DNA of 64,000 bases. Origin: an uncultured Opitutia bacterium. GTDB lineage: Bacteria; Verrucomicrobiota; Verrucomicrobiia; Opitutales; Opitutaceae. The DNA lies in the NCBI GenBank assembly GCA_903827245.1, contig CAIKHO010000048.1:1-64000 (forward strand). Reading direction: 5' to 3'. Both the position numbers and the translations under genes were made by a program. Numbering within the stretch: the first letter of the stretch is position 1; every line of letters starts with the position of its first letter. A model generated the notes under the pieces. That model worked only from the letters and a program-made list of their open reading frames with translations. It made no database searches and had not been told where the DNA came from. Shown piece by piece: positions 49,451 through 58,736 of this stretch.

Positions 49451-49792
49451 GCCCGCCTATATCGGCCGCTCACCGGTAAAACTGAACGGGATAACCTCCG
49501 TCAGCCAGCTGGGCGCCAGCAATCAGCCATGTCCCGGCCGATATCCGGGCCTCTTTAACCGCAATCCTGTCGTCTTGCCGATCTTCCAGGCCCACCCTAG
49601 GCCTCGGCCGCTGATGAGCTTCCTGCCCCCGTCTTGTCCTGCTTTTATTTCTGGAGCGCGGCGGACACGGTTTCGCGATCCGCGATGCCAAAGGCCCGGT
49701 CACCCGCTGGCCGGACTTGTGTGCCGACTGGATGAAGGAAATTGGCGTCCTGCACTGATCCGGCGCCCAAGCTCCCGGGACGCCCCGGCCCG
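49451..49792. other. Intergenic region of 342 bases
   Basis: It carries no intact gene. A 35-residue C-terminal relic of a hydrolase lies at 49651-49758. GATATCGG-type short matches (ATATCGGCCG near 49457, CGGCCGATATC near 49537) form a weak inverted pair. The rest shows nothing recognisable. Confidence 0.5.
49651..49758 (+). pseudogene. C-terminal relic of an alpha/beta-hydrolase (esterase-like)
   Basis: The plus-strand frame ending at TGA 49756-49758 reads LERGGHGFAIRDAKGPVTRW, then PDLCADWMKEIGVLH. G-G-H-G-F followed by W-P-x-L-x-x-D-W-x-x-x-x-G is the catalytic-His and terminal helix of dienelactone-hydrolase/acetyl-xylan-esterase-like enzymes. Upstream in the same frame stops occur at once (TGATGA near 49612), and no other frame continues the fold. 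It is most likely the remains of a deleted gene. Confidence 0.5.
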
Positions 49793-50866
49793 TTACGGCG
49801 CAGCCAAGCCCAGCCGCACCGACCACCGCGCGAATTCCTCCTGCAGCCCCGGCTCGATCGGAATGCCCTCGCGCGTCCGTCGGGCGGCACAAAGCAACTG
49901 CGGGTCGCCGGGGACCAGGATGGGAACGGAACGATCGGCACGAGGTTGCACCCGGGCCTCGCGGGCCGCACGGCCGGCCACCGACGCCAGCGTCCGCCCG
50001 CCCGCGAAACGGCGGGGATCCACGACGATGAAAAATGAGCCCAGCCGGCGCCGCCGGCTCAATTGCGCGTACATCAGCGGAATGTGCGGACCAAAGGGCA
50101 TGCCGTTCAGCGGGCCGCAGAGCAGGTCGATCATCAGCGCCAGGCCGTAGCCCTTGTAGCCGGCGAGCGGCAGCAGGCACTCGACGGCGGTCGGGTCGGT
50201 GGTCGGCCGGCCCCGGGCGTCCAGCGCCCAGCCCGGCTCAAGGGCACGGCCCTCCCGGCGATAATTCATCACGCGGTTGTACGGCACCGCGCTCGTCGCC
50301 ATGTCGAGGCAGAGCGGGCGCGCGGGGTCGCGGGTCGGGATGGTGATGCAAATGGGATTTGTCCCGAGGAATTTTTTTCGCCCGCCATGCGGCGCGACAA
50401 ACGCGTCGGAATGAGTAAAGCCGATGCTGACCATCCCCGCGGCCGCCGCCGTCCGACCGTACAGTCCGATGGCCCCGCAATGGCTGGAGTTCGACACGCC
50501 CACCACTCCGATGCCGTTTTTCCGGGCGAGCGCGATCGCCGCCGCCATCGCCCGATGGCACGCCAAAATTCCGTGCCCGTGTCCGCCATCGAGCTGGGCC
50601 GAACACGGACCCGTGCGCTTGAGCCGCAGCTTCGGCCGCGGCTCGATGGAACGCGCCTGCAGCCGCGTGAGATAATGCCCCAGCCGTGCGATGCCGTGGG
50701 AATCAACTCCCCAAAGGCTGGTCTGCACGAGGCTGGTCGCAATCAGCCGCGCCTCGGCCCGCTTCACGCCGACCGCTTGCAGGCACTGCGTCGCCCAGTC
50801 GGCCAGCCGCGTCGCCGGCACCAGGGTCGTCGCCTTCTCCTGTCGTCTCGTGTTTTTGGATTTCAT
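49793..50866 (-). CDS. Malate/L-lactate dehydrogenase (MDH2/Ldh2) family oxidoreductase
   Basis: The 357-residue enzyme has canonical family motifs: GVDSHGIARLGHYL near residue 53, VSNSSHCGAIGLYG near 123, LGTNPICITIPT near 166 and AGYKGYGLALMIDLL near 235. It is closer to the main family (ureidoglycolate, sulfolactate, malate-type dehydrogenases) than the 46696 protein, and so not a recent duplicate of it. The substrate is a 2-hydroxyacid of unknown identity. It is convergent with the esterase relic and lies 72 bp downstream of a site-2 protease gene on the same strand. Confidence 0.87.
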   Translation of the reverse strand: MKSKNTRRQEKATTLVPATRLADWATQCLQAVGVKRAEARLIATSLVQTSLWGVDSHGIARLGHYLTRLQARSIEPRPKLRLKRTGPCSAQLDGGHGHGILACHRAMAAAIALARKNGIGVVGVSNSSHCGAIGLYGRTAAAAGMVSIGFTHSDAFVAPHGGRKKFLGTNPICITIPTRDPARPLCLDMATSAVPYNRVMNYRREGRALEPGWALDARGRPTTDPTAVECLLPLAGYKGYGLALMIDLLCGPLNGMPFGPHIPLMYAQLSRRRRLGSFFIVVDPRRFAGGRTLASVAGRAAREARVQPRADRSVPILVPGDPQLLCAARRTREGIPIEPGLQEEFARWSVRLGLAAP

Positions 50867-50938
50867 GCCGGGGAATAAAAATGCGGCCGGCCCATCCTGC
50901 GGATCATGTCCTTGGGGAGCCGGGTTGCGTGGCTTCCG

Positions 50939-51787
50939 TCAGTTGGCCTGCACCAGCACATGCGAGGAATACATCCCGGCCACCAGTCCGGCCATCAGGC
51001 CGAAGTAGAGCACGGCCATGGTCCAGCGTTGCGCGGGTGTGACCTCAAAGTAGCGCTTTTCCGCGTCGCTCTTCGGCCGGAACAGGCTGAACAGGCGCGG
51101 CAGCGACATGAGGAGGATCAGGATCAGCAGGAAATTCGGGTGCATATACGCCATGGCGCCCATGATGACCACGCCCGCCACCCACAGCCACGGCGAGAGG
51201 GCCGTCGCAATCCGGCCGCCATCGAGCTGGCCGATGGGCACCAGGTTGAAAAGGTTCAGGAAGAAACCCGAGTAGGCCACCGCGAGGAACAGCGGGTTCT
51301 GCGTCGGCCAGTACAGCGCGTAGCACCCGGCCGCGCCCAGCGCGCCGAAGAGCGGCCCGCCGATGCCCACGCACGCCTCCATCCACGCATTGCGCGGCGC
51401 ATCCTTCAGCACAATGAACGCGCCCATGAACGGGATGAACATCGGCGCGCTGACCTTGAGCCCGAACCGTTTCGCCACCACGAGATGCCCGCACTCGTGG
51501 ATGAAAATCAGCAGCACAAAGCCCAGCGCGAATTTCCAGCCCCAGAACAGCGCGTAGGCCCCGATGGAAAGGATCATCGTGCCGCCGGTCTTCAGGATCA
51601 ACGGCAGGAACTTGACCACGGCCAAGAGGATGAACTTCAGCTTGCCGAAAAGCAGTGCCACCGCCGCGCCGACCGGGCCCAGCGCCCGCTTGATCCGGGC
51701 GCCGACCGACATCTTCGGCGGATCCACGCGCAGCGAAGTCCCGTCGGGCGGTGCTTCCGGTCGCAAGGGTGGCGTAGTCTCTTCCAT
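50939..51787 (-). CDS. Site-2 protease family (M50) membrane metalloprotease-like protein
   Basis: The 282-residue protein has six or seven hydrophobic helices. The zinc-binding FIHECGHLVVAKRFG is near residue 98, and the third ligand lies in NLVPIGQLDGGR near residue 195, so the active site looks intact. A proline-rich N-terminus precedes helix 1. M50 proteases cut membrane-bound regulators. No anti-sigma factor gene is adjacent, so the substrate is unknown. Confidence 0.88.
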   Translation of the reverse strand: MEETTPPLRPEAPPDGTSLRVDPPKMSVGARIKRALGPVGAAVALLFGKLKFILLAVVKFLPLILKTGGTMILSIGAYALFWGWKFALGFVLLIFIHECGHLVVAKRFGLKVSAPMFIPFMGAFIVLKDAPRNAWMEACVGIGGPLFGALGAAGCYALYWPTQNPLFLAVAYSGFFLNLFNLVPIGQLDGGRIATALSPWLWVAGVVIMGAMAYMHPNFLLILILLMSLPRLFSLFRPKSDAEKRYFEVTPAQRWTMAVLYFGLMAGLVAGMYSSHVLVQAN

Positions 51788-51861
51788 TCCGGCGCAGCCT
51801 CCGGTTCACGCCGGCCCGCGTCAATGGCTTTGGCGCACCGGATCCGCCGGAATCGCAATTC

Positions 51862-51950
51862 CCCATCGTTCTCATTCTCGTTCTTCGTTCTCGTTCTCGA
51901 ATACAACCAACCCGAGAACGATAAACGATTACGAGAATGAGAAAGATGGG
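51862..51950. repeat. Long inverted repeat, family H (TTCTCATTCTCGT type)
   Basis: CCCATCGTTCTCATTCTCGT starts a 38-base arm (51862-51899), mirrored at 51913-51950 by an arm ending ACGAGAATGAGAAAGATGGG. Mismatches are confined to the middle. The arms are direct-repeat-like (CGTTCTC units). It lies upstream of the site-2 protease start. Confidence 0.85.
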
Positions 51951-52080
51951 TCCTGATCGAGGATGAAATCGGGCCGCACTCCTTCCCCTTCAAACTTGTC
52001 CACCCGCCATCGCCCCCCAACGTTCAGCCTGTCCCCTCTCCGCCAGCCCTTGTCCCTCGCCACCGCCACGCGCCACTTCC

Positions 52081-53070
<990 letters not shown>

Positions 53071-53147
53071 AAATTTTTCTCTTTCGTCTGGCCGGACCTG
53101 GAAGGAAGAGGAGAAAGATTAAGATAAAGAGGAAAGACAAAGATTTC
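53071..53147. repeat. Imperfect inverted repeat, family G, carrying the rsmE ribosome-binding site
   Basis: AAATTTTTCTCTTTCGTCT (53071 onward) is mirrored by purine-rich AGAGGAAAGACAAAGATTTC just before the rsmE GTG. It is related to 10854-10935. The purine arm supplies a GAGG about 15 bases before the start codon. Confidence 0.6.
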
Positions 53148-53148
53148 A

Positions 53149-53907
53149 GTGAACCTCATTCTCTTCGACCCCGCCGAGACCGCCACGCCGCTTCCCCTCA
53201 CGGATCCGCGCGCGCAGCACATCCTCGACGTGCTGCGACGCAGCGTGGGCGAGACCTTCGACGCCGGCCTCATTAACGGCCCCCACGGCAAAGGCACGCT
53301 CGCCGCGATCGACCCTCTCACGCTCACCCTCACTTTCTCTTGGGGCTCCGTCCCCCCGCCGCTCGACCCGCTCACCTTGATCATCGGCCTGCCCCGGCCG
53401 CAGACCGCGCGCAAGATCCTGCAGGAAGCCACCGCCCTGGGGGTGAGCGCGCTGCACTTCGTGCTCACGGACAAGGGCGAGTCGAACTACGCCCGCAGCA
53501 CGCTCTGGTCCTCGGGCGAATGGCGCCGCCACCTGGTCGCCGGTGCCGAGCAGGCGTTCGACACCCGCCTCCCCGAAGTCACCCACGGACGCACCCTGGC
53601 CGAAGTCATCACCGCCTTGCCTCACAACGCCGCGCGACTCGCCCTCGACAACTACGAGGCCTGCGACGCACTTTCGGAGTGTCACCTATTACGTGACATT
53701 CCAAAACCTCCGATCCCGGTTGTCCTGGCGCTCGGATCCGAGCGGGGCTGGGCGCCGCGCGACCGCGATCAACTGCGGGCGGGCGGTTTTACGCTGGTTC
53801 ATCTCGGCCCGCGCGTGTTGCGCGTCGAAACCGCCTGCATCGCGGCCCTGGCCTTGGTCAAGGCCCGGCTCGGCTCGATGCAGGAGCCTGCTTGCCGGCG
53901 ATTCTGA
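53149..53907 (+). CDS. rsmE: 16S rRNA (uracil-1498 N3)-methyltransferase
   Basis: The 252-residue SPOUT-class enzyme has the PUA-like N-terminal domain (HILDVLRRSVGETFDAG) and a knotted SAM domain with QEATALGVSALHFVLTDKGE, ALGSERGWAPRDRDQL (the G-x-E-G-G/R-x-x motif) and LGPRVLRVETACIAAL near the C-terminus. It starts at GTG. The final codons (SMQEPACRRF) fall within a REP-like repeat starting at 53880, so the natural C-terminus has been replaced or extended by repeat sequence. Confidence 0.93.
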   Translation: MNLILFDPAETATPLPLTDPRAQHILDVLRRSVGETFDAGLINGPHGKGTLAAIDPLTLTLTFSWGSVPPPLDPLTLIIGLPRPQTARKILQEATALGVSALHFVLTDKGESNYARSTLWSSGEWRRHLVAGAEQAFDTRLPEVTHGRTLAEVITALPHNAARLALDNYEACDALSECHLLRDIPKPPIPVVLALGSERGWAPRDRDQLRAGGFTLVHLGPRVLRVETACIAALALVKARLGSMQEPACRRF

Positions 53908-53960
53908 CAAGGCAGATTTGCGGACGCGACAGGTTCCCCGCCCGCAAGCCGGCCCCCAAC
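53880..53960. repeat. REP-like repeat, family C, overlapping the rsmE stop
   Basis: GCAGGAGCCTGCTTGCCGGC begins at 53880, close to the arm at 18483. CCGCAAGCCGGCCCCC near 53943-53957 is a weaker mirror. The first 28 bases encode the last residues and the stop of rsmE. Confidence 0.75.
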
Positions 53961-53972
53961 CCGACTCATGCA

Positions 53973-54053
53973 GTTGAACGTAGCAGCCGAGGTCACGAGG
54001 CTGGATTATTATACTACGGGGTCCAACCCAGCCTCGTGACCTCGTCTGCTACC
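53973..54053. repeat. Inverted repeat, family D, full copy
   Basis: The left arm starts GTTGAACGTAGCAGCCGAGG (53973) and continues TCACGAGGCTGGATT; the right arm at 54025-54053 carries CCAGCCTCGTGACCTCGTCT. Arms of 28 bases have two mismatches. A second copy of the left arm is at 30830. Confidence 0.88.
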
Positions 54054-54093
54054 TCCCGGAAGCGATCCAACGGCATCGTCGCAGCACGTTTCT

Positions 54094-54798
54094 TCAACTG
54101 ATCAGCAGCAGGCGCGGCAGCTGGCCGGGAAGAGTCGCCGGTGCACGGTGGATGCACGGCGGAACCGGACTGCCGGGCCAGTCGCAGGCGATGCGCCAGA
54201 GATGGCCGAGTCCAAAGGAGAAAGGCTGCGCGTCCACGTCCGGGGCGTAGTGAAGGTCGTAGCAGTTTTCTTTCAGGTGCTCGCGAAAGTCGTCATTATC
54301 CTCCCCGCCAAAGAGCCGGAGGAGTTCGGCACGGGTTTCAGGGACGTCCACGCGCCGTCGCGCCTGGTCGTTGCGCAGGCCCTCGCTCGCCGGCCCGTGA
54401 TAGGTACAAAGCCAGGTGTCGGCCTCGACCGGGGCGCTGTCGGCGTGGAAGGAGAAGACATCCGTGGGCACGGGCCCCGGATCCTCGTCGCGAGGGTAGC
54501 CATGGATGCAATTAAGCAACGGATCGCGGTCCTGTTCCCGAAGCAGCCGCAGGTCGGTCAGAAGCACGTCGATCGCAACCCGACCCGCGGTGCCTACCGG
54601 AAGTATCCGCAGGCGGGCCTCATCGAGGGTGACGATCCCCTCTCCCCCGCCCAGCAGGTCCAGCACTTCGCCGAAATCGCCCGGCAGGGTGCGCGGCCAG
54701 CAGAGGGCGTTGACACCGCCTTCGAAACGGGTGGTGAGCAGTTCCTGGAAACTGTTCACCCGCTTGATCCGCGTGTAGCCGGGCGGCAGGGTGGTCAT
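54094..54798 (-). CDS. Hypothetical protein, DUF1826-like
   Basis: The 234-residue protein has no signal peptide or membrane helix. TWLCTYHGPASEGLRNDQAR near residue 128 and CIHRAPATLPGQLPRLLLIS at the C-terminus resemble the DUF1826 family, where C-T-Y-x-G-P-G is followed by a late H-R-S/A-P. The intervening FSFHADSAPVEAD has a His/Asp pair that could be a metal site, as in cupin-like oxygenases, but this is speculative. A charged stretch, RLFGGEDNDDFREHLKENC, is prominent. It lies 75 bp upstream of rsmD on the minus strand. Confidence 0.6.
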   Translation of the reverse strand: MTTLPPGYTRIKRVNSFQELLTTRFEGGVNALCWPRTLPGDFGEVLDLLGGGEGIVTLDEARLRILPVGTAGRVAIDVLLTDLRLLREQDRDPLLNCIHGYPRDEDPGPVPTDVFSFHADSAPVEADTWLCTYHGPASEGLRNDQARRRVDVPETRAELLRLFGGEDNDDFREHLKENCYDLHYAPDVDAQPFSFGLGHLWRIACDWPGSPVPPCIHRAPATLPGQLPRLLLIS

Positions 54799-54873
54799 GT
54801 CCGGAAATCGGCGCTGATGTTTCGCAGACCGATCATGAAATTTTCACATTCGCTCATCGGCTTCAAGGGGCTC

Positions 54874-55440
54874 CTATGATTTCCGGAAGAAGCAGACTGT
54901 CGGCTGGCGGGCGCCCTTGCCGAGGCGCTTCAGGCAGATCCAGCCCGGGGGTGTCAGGGTGAGTTCGCCGGGCATTTCGAAGACCACGAGCGCGTCGGGC
55001 TGCGCCGCCAGCAGATCGTCGAGGCGCGCGAACAGCCGCAGCGCCAGTTCAGTGATGATTTCATAAGGCGGATCGATGAACACCAGCCCGGGCGCCGCGC
55101 CGTCGGCGTCCAGCGGGGCTGTGAGCGCGTCCGCCTGCCGGATCTCCATGTTATCCAGGCCGCGGCCGAGGCTCTTGCAGACGGCGGCGAGGTTGTGACG
55201 CAGGCAGCCCGCCGCCTTGGCGTTTTTTTCGATGAAGATGCCGCTGGCTGCGCCCCGACTCAGCGCTTCAAGTCCGTAAGCCCCGCTGCCCGCGAAAAGG
55301 TCGAGGAAGCGCGCGCCCGGAACGCGTGCGGCCAGACTGGAAAAAACCGCCTGGCGCAACCCGTCCGTCGCAGGGCGCACCGCATCGCCCTTGGGCACCA
55401 GCAGCGGGATGCCACGCGCCGTACCACCGCTTATACGCAT
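54874..55440 (-). CDS. rsmD: 16S rRNA (guanine-966 N2)-methyltransferase
   Basis: From the ATG at 55440 (MRISGGTARG) the protein has 188 residues. RPATDGLRQAVFSSLAA, the SAM motif DLFAGSGAYGLEALSRGA and the catalytic FIDPPYE are all characteristic. Length is normal. It methylates G966 in the 30S subunit. The in-frame ATG at 55488 runs into intergenic repeat DNA and is not used. Confidence 0.95.
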   Translation of the reverse strand: MRISGGTARGIPLLVPKGDAVRPATDGLRQAVFSSLAARVPGARFLDLFAGSGAYGLEALSRGAASGIFIEKNAKAAGCLRHNLAAVCKSLGRGLDNMEIRQADALTAPLDADGAAPGLVFIDPPYEIITELALRLFARLDDLLAAQPDALVVFEMPGELTLTPPGWICLKRLGKGARQPTVCFFRKS

Positions 55441-55524
55441 GGGATTGCCTTCCTGCCCCCAGGCCCGACTCCCGGGGTTTTTGGCCACGGGTTGGAAGAA
55501 TCAAACCGCGGATTCATTTTCACA

Positions 55525-55590
55525 GGAGGTAACGAAGGCAACAAAGGGCCTCTCGTTTTCTTTGGTCCTTCGTTCTCTCCGTTACCTTCC
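55525..55590. repeat. Inverted repeat, family I (GGTAACGAAGG type)
   Basis: GGAGGTAACGAAGGCAACAA (55525 onward) is mirrored by CGTTCTCTCCGTTACCTTCC ending at 55590. Arms of about 26 bases have several mismatches. A flanking TTTTCACAGG/TTCCGTGAAA pair extends it. Confidence 0.75.
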
Positions 55591-55686
55591 GTGAAACGGA
55601 TGGAAGATTGGAATCTTCCGGGGCTCATCGGTGATTTTAGCGTCTTCTCCGTGACCTCTGTGTTCAAAATGTGCATCACTGCGCGG

Positions 55687-56649
55687 ATGTCATTCCCGCT
55701 CTCCGACCACTGCAACGGGAAAACCTTCTTCAACCTCGGCGAGCGGGCCGAACGCGGGTTGAGGGAAGTGCTGCGCTGGAAGCTCACCAGCCGGGTCACA
55801 CCCTGGCCGCGTTGGGTCGAGTTGGCCCCCGCCGCGCCTCCGCGCGCACCGGTCCGGGACGAAATCGTCGCGACCTGGATCAATCACTCGACCTTCCTGC
55901 TGCAGACGCCGCAGGGCAATTTCCTGACGGACCCGGTGTTTTCCGACCGGGTGAGCCCGGTGAGCTGGATCGGGCCGCGGCGCGTGCACGCGCCCGGCGT
56001 GCCGTTCGACGCATTGCCGAAAATCCACGGTGTCCTGCTCAGTCACGACCACTACGACCATTGCGACCTGCCCACCCTGCAGCGCCTGGCCGCCACCCAC
56101 CAGCCCCTGATCCTCGCACCGCTGGGTCATCACGCGTTGCTGGCGGAAAGCGGCATCACGCGCGTGATCGATCTCGACTGGTGGCAGGCGCACGCCTGGG
56201 GGGCGGATTTCTCGATCACGCTGACTCCCGCCCGCCACTGGTGCCGGCGAAAGATCGGGGCGACGAATCACCGGCTCTGGGGCGGATTTTTCCTGCGGGC
56301 CGGGAGCCAGGGCGTGTATTTCGCCGGCGACTCCGGCTATGACCCGGATCATTTCACGGCAATCGGCCGCCGGCTGGGCGCACCCGACCTCGCCATGATT
56401 CCGATTGGCGCCTACGAACCGCGCTGGTTCATGCGCAGCGCGCACATGAATCCGCCGGAAGCGGTGCAGGTTCATCGCGATCTCGGTGCCCGGCAAAGCA
56501 TCGCGATGCACTGGGGCTGCTGGCACCTCACCGATGAAGGCCGCCTGGATCCGCCCCGTGCGCTGGCCGCTGCATTATCCGCCACAGGTGTGCCCTCGGA
56601 TGCGTTCCGGGTTCTGGTTCCCGGGTCGAGCGTGAGCACGCGTCCCTGA
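55687..56649 (+). CDS. MBL-fold metallohydrolase, NAPE-PLD-like
   Basis: From the ATG at 55687 (MSFPLSDHCNGKTFFNL) the protein has 320 residues. The metal motif is SHDHYDHCD, with further ligands in TPARHWCRR, FAGDSGYD and AMHWGCW. The RDEIVATWINHSTFLLQ opening and GPRRVHAPGVPF region match the N-acylphosphatidylethanolamine phospholipase D/RomA-like branch. The substrate is probably a phospholipid or phosphodiester. ATG 55669 is an alternative start. It has no clear operon partner; a monooxygenase gene starts 125 bp later. Confidence 0.87.
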   Translation: MSFPLSDHCNGKTFFNLGERAERGLREVLRWKLTSRVTPWPRWVELAPAAPPRAPVRDEIVATWINHSTFLLQTPQGNFLTDPVFSDRVSPVSWIGPRRVHAPGVPFDALPKIHGVLLSHDHYDHCDLPTLQRLAATHQPLILAPLGHHALLAESGITRVIDLDWWQAHAWGADFSITLTPARHWCRRKIGATNHRLWGGFFLRAGSQGVYFAGDSGYDPDHFTAIGRRLGAPDLAMIPIGAYEPRWFMRSAHMNPPEAVQVHRDLGARQSIAMHWGCWHLTDEGRLDPPRALAAALSATGVPSDAFRVLVPGSSVSTRP

Positions 56650-56773
56650 GCGCCTGCTTCATCGATCGCACCGCCACCGCGCCCCCGAATGGGTTCGCCA
56701 GCGGAACAAGCCCGAATAGCATCCTGTCGCAGCCTGCCGACACCTTGATCACACATCCGCCACCCCATCGTCC

Positions 56774-57907
56774 ATGAGCCGGAAAATGATCATCGCCGGC
56801 GGCGGCATTGGTGGCATGACCGCCGCACTCGCGCTGCAGCGCGCCGGCCTCGACGTCACGATCTTCGAGCGGGCGCCTGCCTTTGCCGAAGTCGGCGCGG
56901 GCATGAGCCTCTGGCCCAATGCGACCCACGTCCTGCAGTCGCTGGGCGTGCTGGATGAGGTCCTGGCCCGCGGGGAACCGGTCACGCAGTTCAACCTGCA
57001 CCGCCCCGACGGAAAACCCATTTCCACGATCCCGATGGATGGTTTTGCCACGCCCGCCGTTTGCATTCACCGGGCGGATCTGCACCAAGCCCTGCACCAA
57101 TCGCTGCAGTCCGTCGGTCTGGAGCCCAATCAGGTCGTCCAGTCATTTTCCCAACGGCGCGGCCGGGTCACCGCGCGGTTGGCCAGCGGGCTCGAGGCCA
57201 CGGCCGACGGACTGATTGGCGCGGACGGCATCAACTCCGCGATCCGGGCGCAGATTCATGGGGCCGCCCGTCCCATTTACCGGGGCTATTGCATCTGGCG
57301 CGGCATTGCACCGGACACGGGGCGGCGGGTTCGCGGGCACATCAGTGAGACCTGGGGCGCCGGCCAGCGGTTCGGCATCCTGCCCATGGGACAAGGGCGC
57401 ATCTGCTGGTATGCCACCCGCAACGGACCGCCATCGCAGCCCGACGCCCCCGCGGGACGCAAGGCGGAGATTCAAGAACTGTTCGACGACTGGCATCAGC
57501 CCATTCCGGAGCTGATTGCAGCCACACCGCCAGCCAGCATCATGAAGAACGATGCCCACGACCGGAATCCCCTCCGCCAGTGGGGCGAAGGCTGCGTTAC
57601 CCTGCTGGGAGATGCCGCCCACCCGATCACTCCAAATGTCGGCCAGGGAGCCTGCATGGCGATCGAGGATGCCGCCGCGCTGGCCAAGTTCCTGCGTCAG
57701 GCAACCGACACCGCGGCGGCGTTCCGGGACTACGAGAGGATGCGAAAGGCCCGGACCGCTTATGTGGCGCGCCAATCCCGCCGGATCGGTGCAATCGGGC
57801 AATGGGAAAACCCGTGGATCGTGAAAGGGCGCAATTTCATCACCCGGCTTGTCCTCTCGTGCTCGCCCAACGAGCAACTCAACACGGTCTATGCCTACAA
57901 GATCTAG
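56774..57907 (+). CDS. FAD-dependent monooxygenase, salicylate-hydroxylase-like
   Basis: The 377-residue class A flavoprotein has the FAD motif GGGIGGMTAALALQRAG (residues 8-24), the internal GADGINSAIR (DG motif) near 145 and GDAAHPITPNVGQG near 275. These three define PHBH-fold aromatic or heteroaromatic hydroxylases. No membrane segment. The substrate is unknown; no ring-cleavage genes are present. Its 3' end overlaps the start of the yceI gene by 17 bp. Confidence 0.88.
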   Translation: MSRKMIIAGGGIGGMTAALALQRAGLDVTIFERAPAFAEVGAGMSLWPNATHVLQSLGVLDEVLARGEPVTQFNLHRPDGKPISTIPMDGFATPAVCIHRADLHQALHQSLQSVGLEPNQVVQSFSQRRGRVTARLASGLEATADGLIGADGINSAIRAQIHGAARPIYRGYCIWRGIAPDTGRRVRGHISETWGAGQRFGILPMGQGRICWYATRNGPPSQPDAPAGRKAEIQELFDDWHQPIPELIAATPPASIMKNDAHDRNPLRQWGEGCVTLLGDAAHPITPNVGQGACMAIEDAAALAKFLRQATDTAAAFRDYERMRKARTAYVARQSRRIGAIGQWENPWIVKGRNFITRLVLSCSPNEQLNTVYAYKI

Positions 57908-58484
57908 TTCGCGTCCCGTCTCCTTCCCGGCGGCCCGCCTGCTCCTGGCCCTGTGGCTCGTCCCGGCGGCGGTCGCCGCCGCGGGCGATCCCATGGTGAT
58001 CGTGGATTCCGCGCAGTCGCAGGTGGACATTTCCGTGAAGGCCACGGTCGACTCGTTTGTCGCGCACCTCGTGGATTTTGAAACGTCCCTCACCACCGCG
58101 CCGCAGACCGGGCAGATCACGGCGGCGGTCTTCCGTTTCAATTTCGCCTCGATCAAGACCGGCAATACCGACCGTGACCGCGACATGAACGAGTGGCAGC
58201 AAACCCCCAAATTTCCCGACGTGGTTTTCACCCTCGTCGCGCTTGATGCCGGAAGCGACGGGCGGACGGTCGCACGTGGCCAGCTACGTTTTCATGGGAT
58301 CGAAAAAACCGTGAGTTTTCCGGTCGTGATCGAGATCAAGAAGCCGGTCGTCACGGTCGACGGCGATGTGACGATCGATACCCGTGATTACGGACTGCCG
58401 GTGATCAAGAAATACCTGTTCCTGAAGGTCGACCCGGTCGTGGCGGTGCATTTCCATCTCCAGGGAAAACTAGCCGGTTTATAA
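57891..58484 (+). CDS. YceI-family periplasmic lipid-binding protein
   Basis: From the ATG at 57891 the protein has 197 residues with a signal peptide (residues 1-31, ARLLLALWLVPAAVAAA). YceI proteins are lipocalin-like barrels binding isoprenoid chains: VDISVKATVDSFVAHLVDFE, AAVFRFNFASIKTGNTDRDRDM and FHGIEKTVSFPVVIEI are in line with the family. The start lies inside the upstream monooxygenase gene, so translation is probably coupled and the barrel might carry a lipid used or made there; that link is inference. Confidence 0.85.
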   Translation: MPTRSSSRPVSFPAARLLLALWLVPAAVAAAGDPMVIVDSAQSQVDISVKATVDSFVAHLVDFETSLTTAPQTGQITAAVFRFNFASIKTGNTDRDRDMNEWQQTPKFPDVVFTLVALDAGSDGRTVARGQLRFHGIEKTVSFPVVIEIKKPVVTVDGDVTIDTRDYGLPVIKKYLFLKVDPVVAVHFHLQGKLAGL

Positions 58485-58736
58485 CCCACGGGAAATCCGG
58501 CTCCGGTCGCGAGCGACCTGCTTTCCCCGCTGGTATTCGGGGGCAGCAAAGGAAAACCCGTGGATTCGGAACCAATTCGCTTATTCCGGGTTAGATTTGG
58601 TGCATGGGTTGCCACATATTATTTGCACCGAGCCTTAAACCGTTTTGATTAGGCTCCTAACTATTATCCTGTCTGCCGGCTGCCGACTTGCCGGTTGCAG
58701 GGCTTTTTCGCCGCTGCGTCTCTCCGCCATCCCAAC

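Noticed and set aside
49353-50150. 265-codon plus-strand frame across the intergenic gap and the second MDH2 gene
   Set aside because: It runs antisense through two well-supported minus-strand genes and has no family features; only the separate short esterase relic in another frame is credible.
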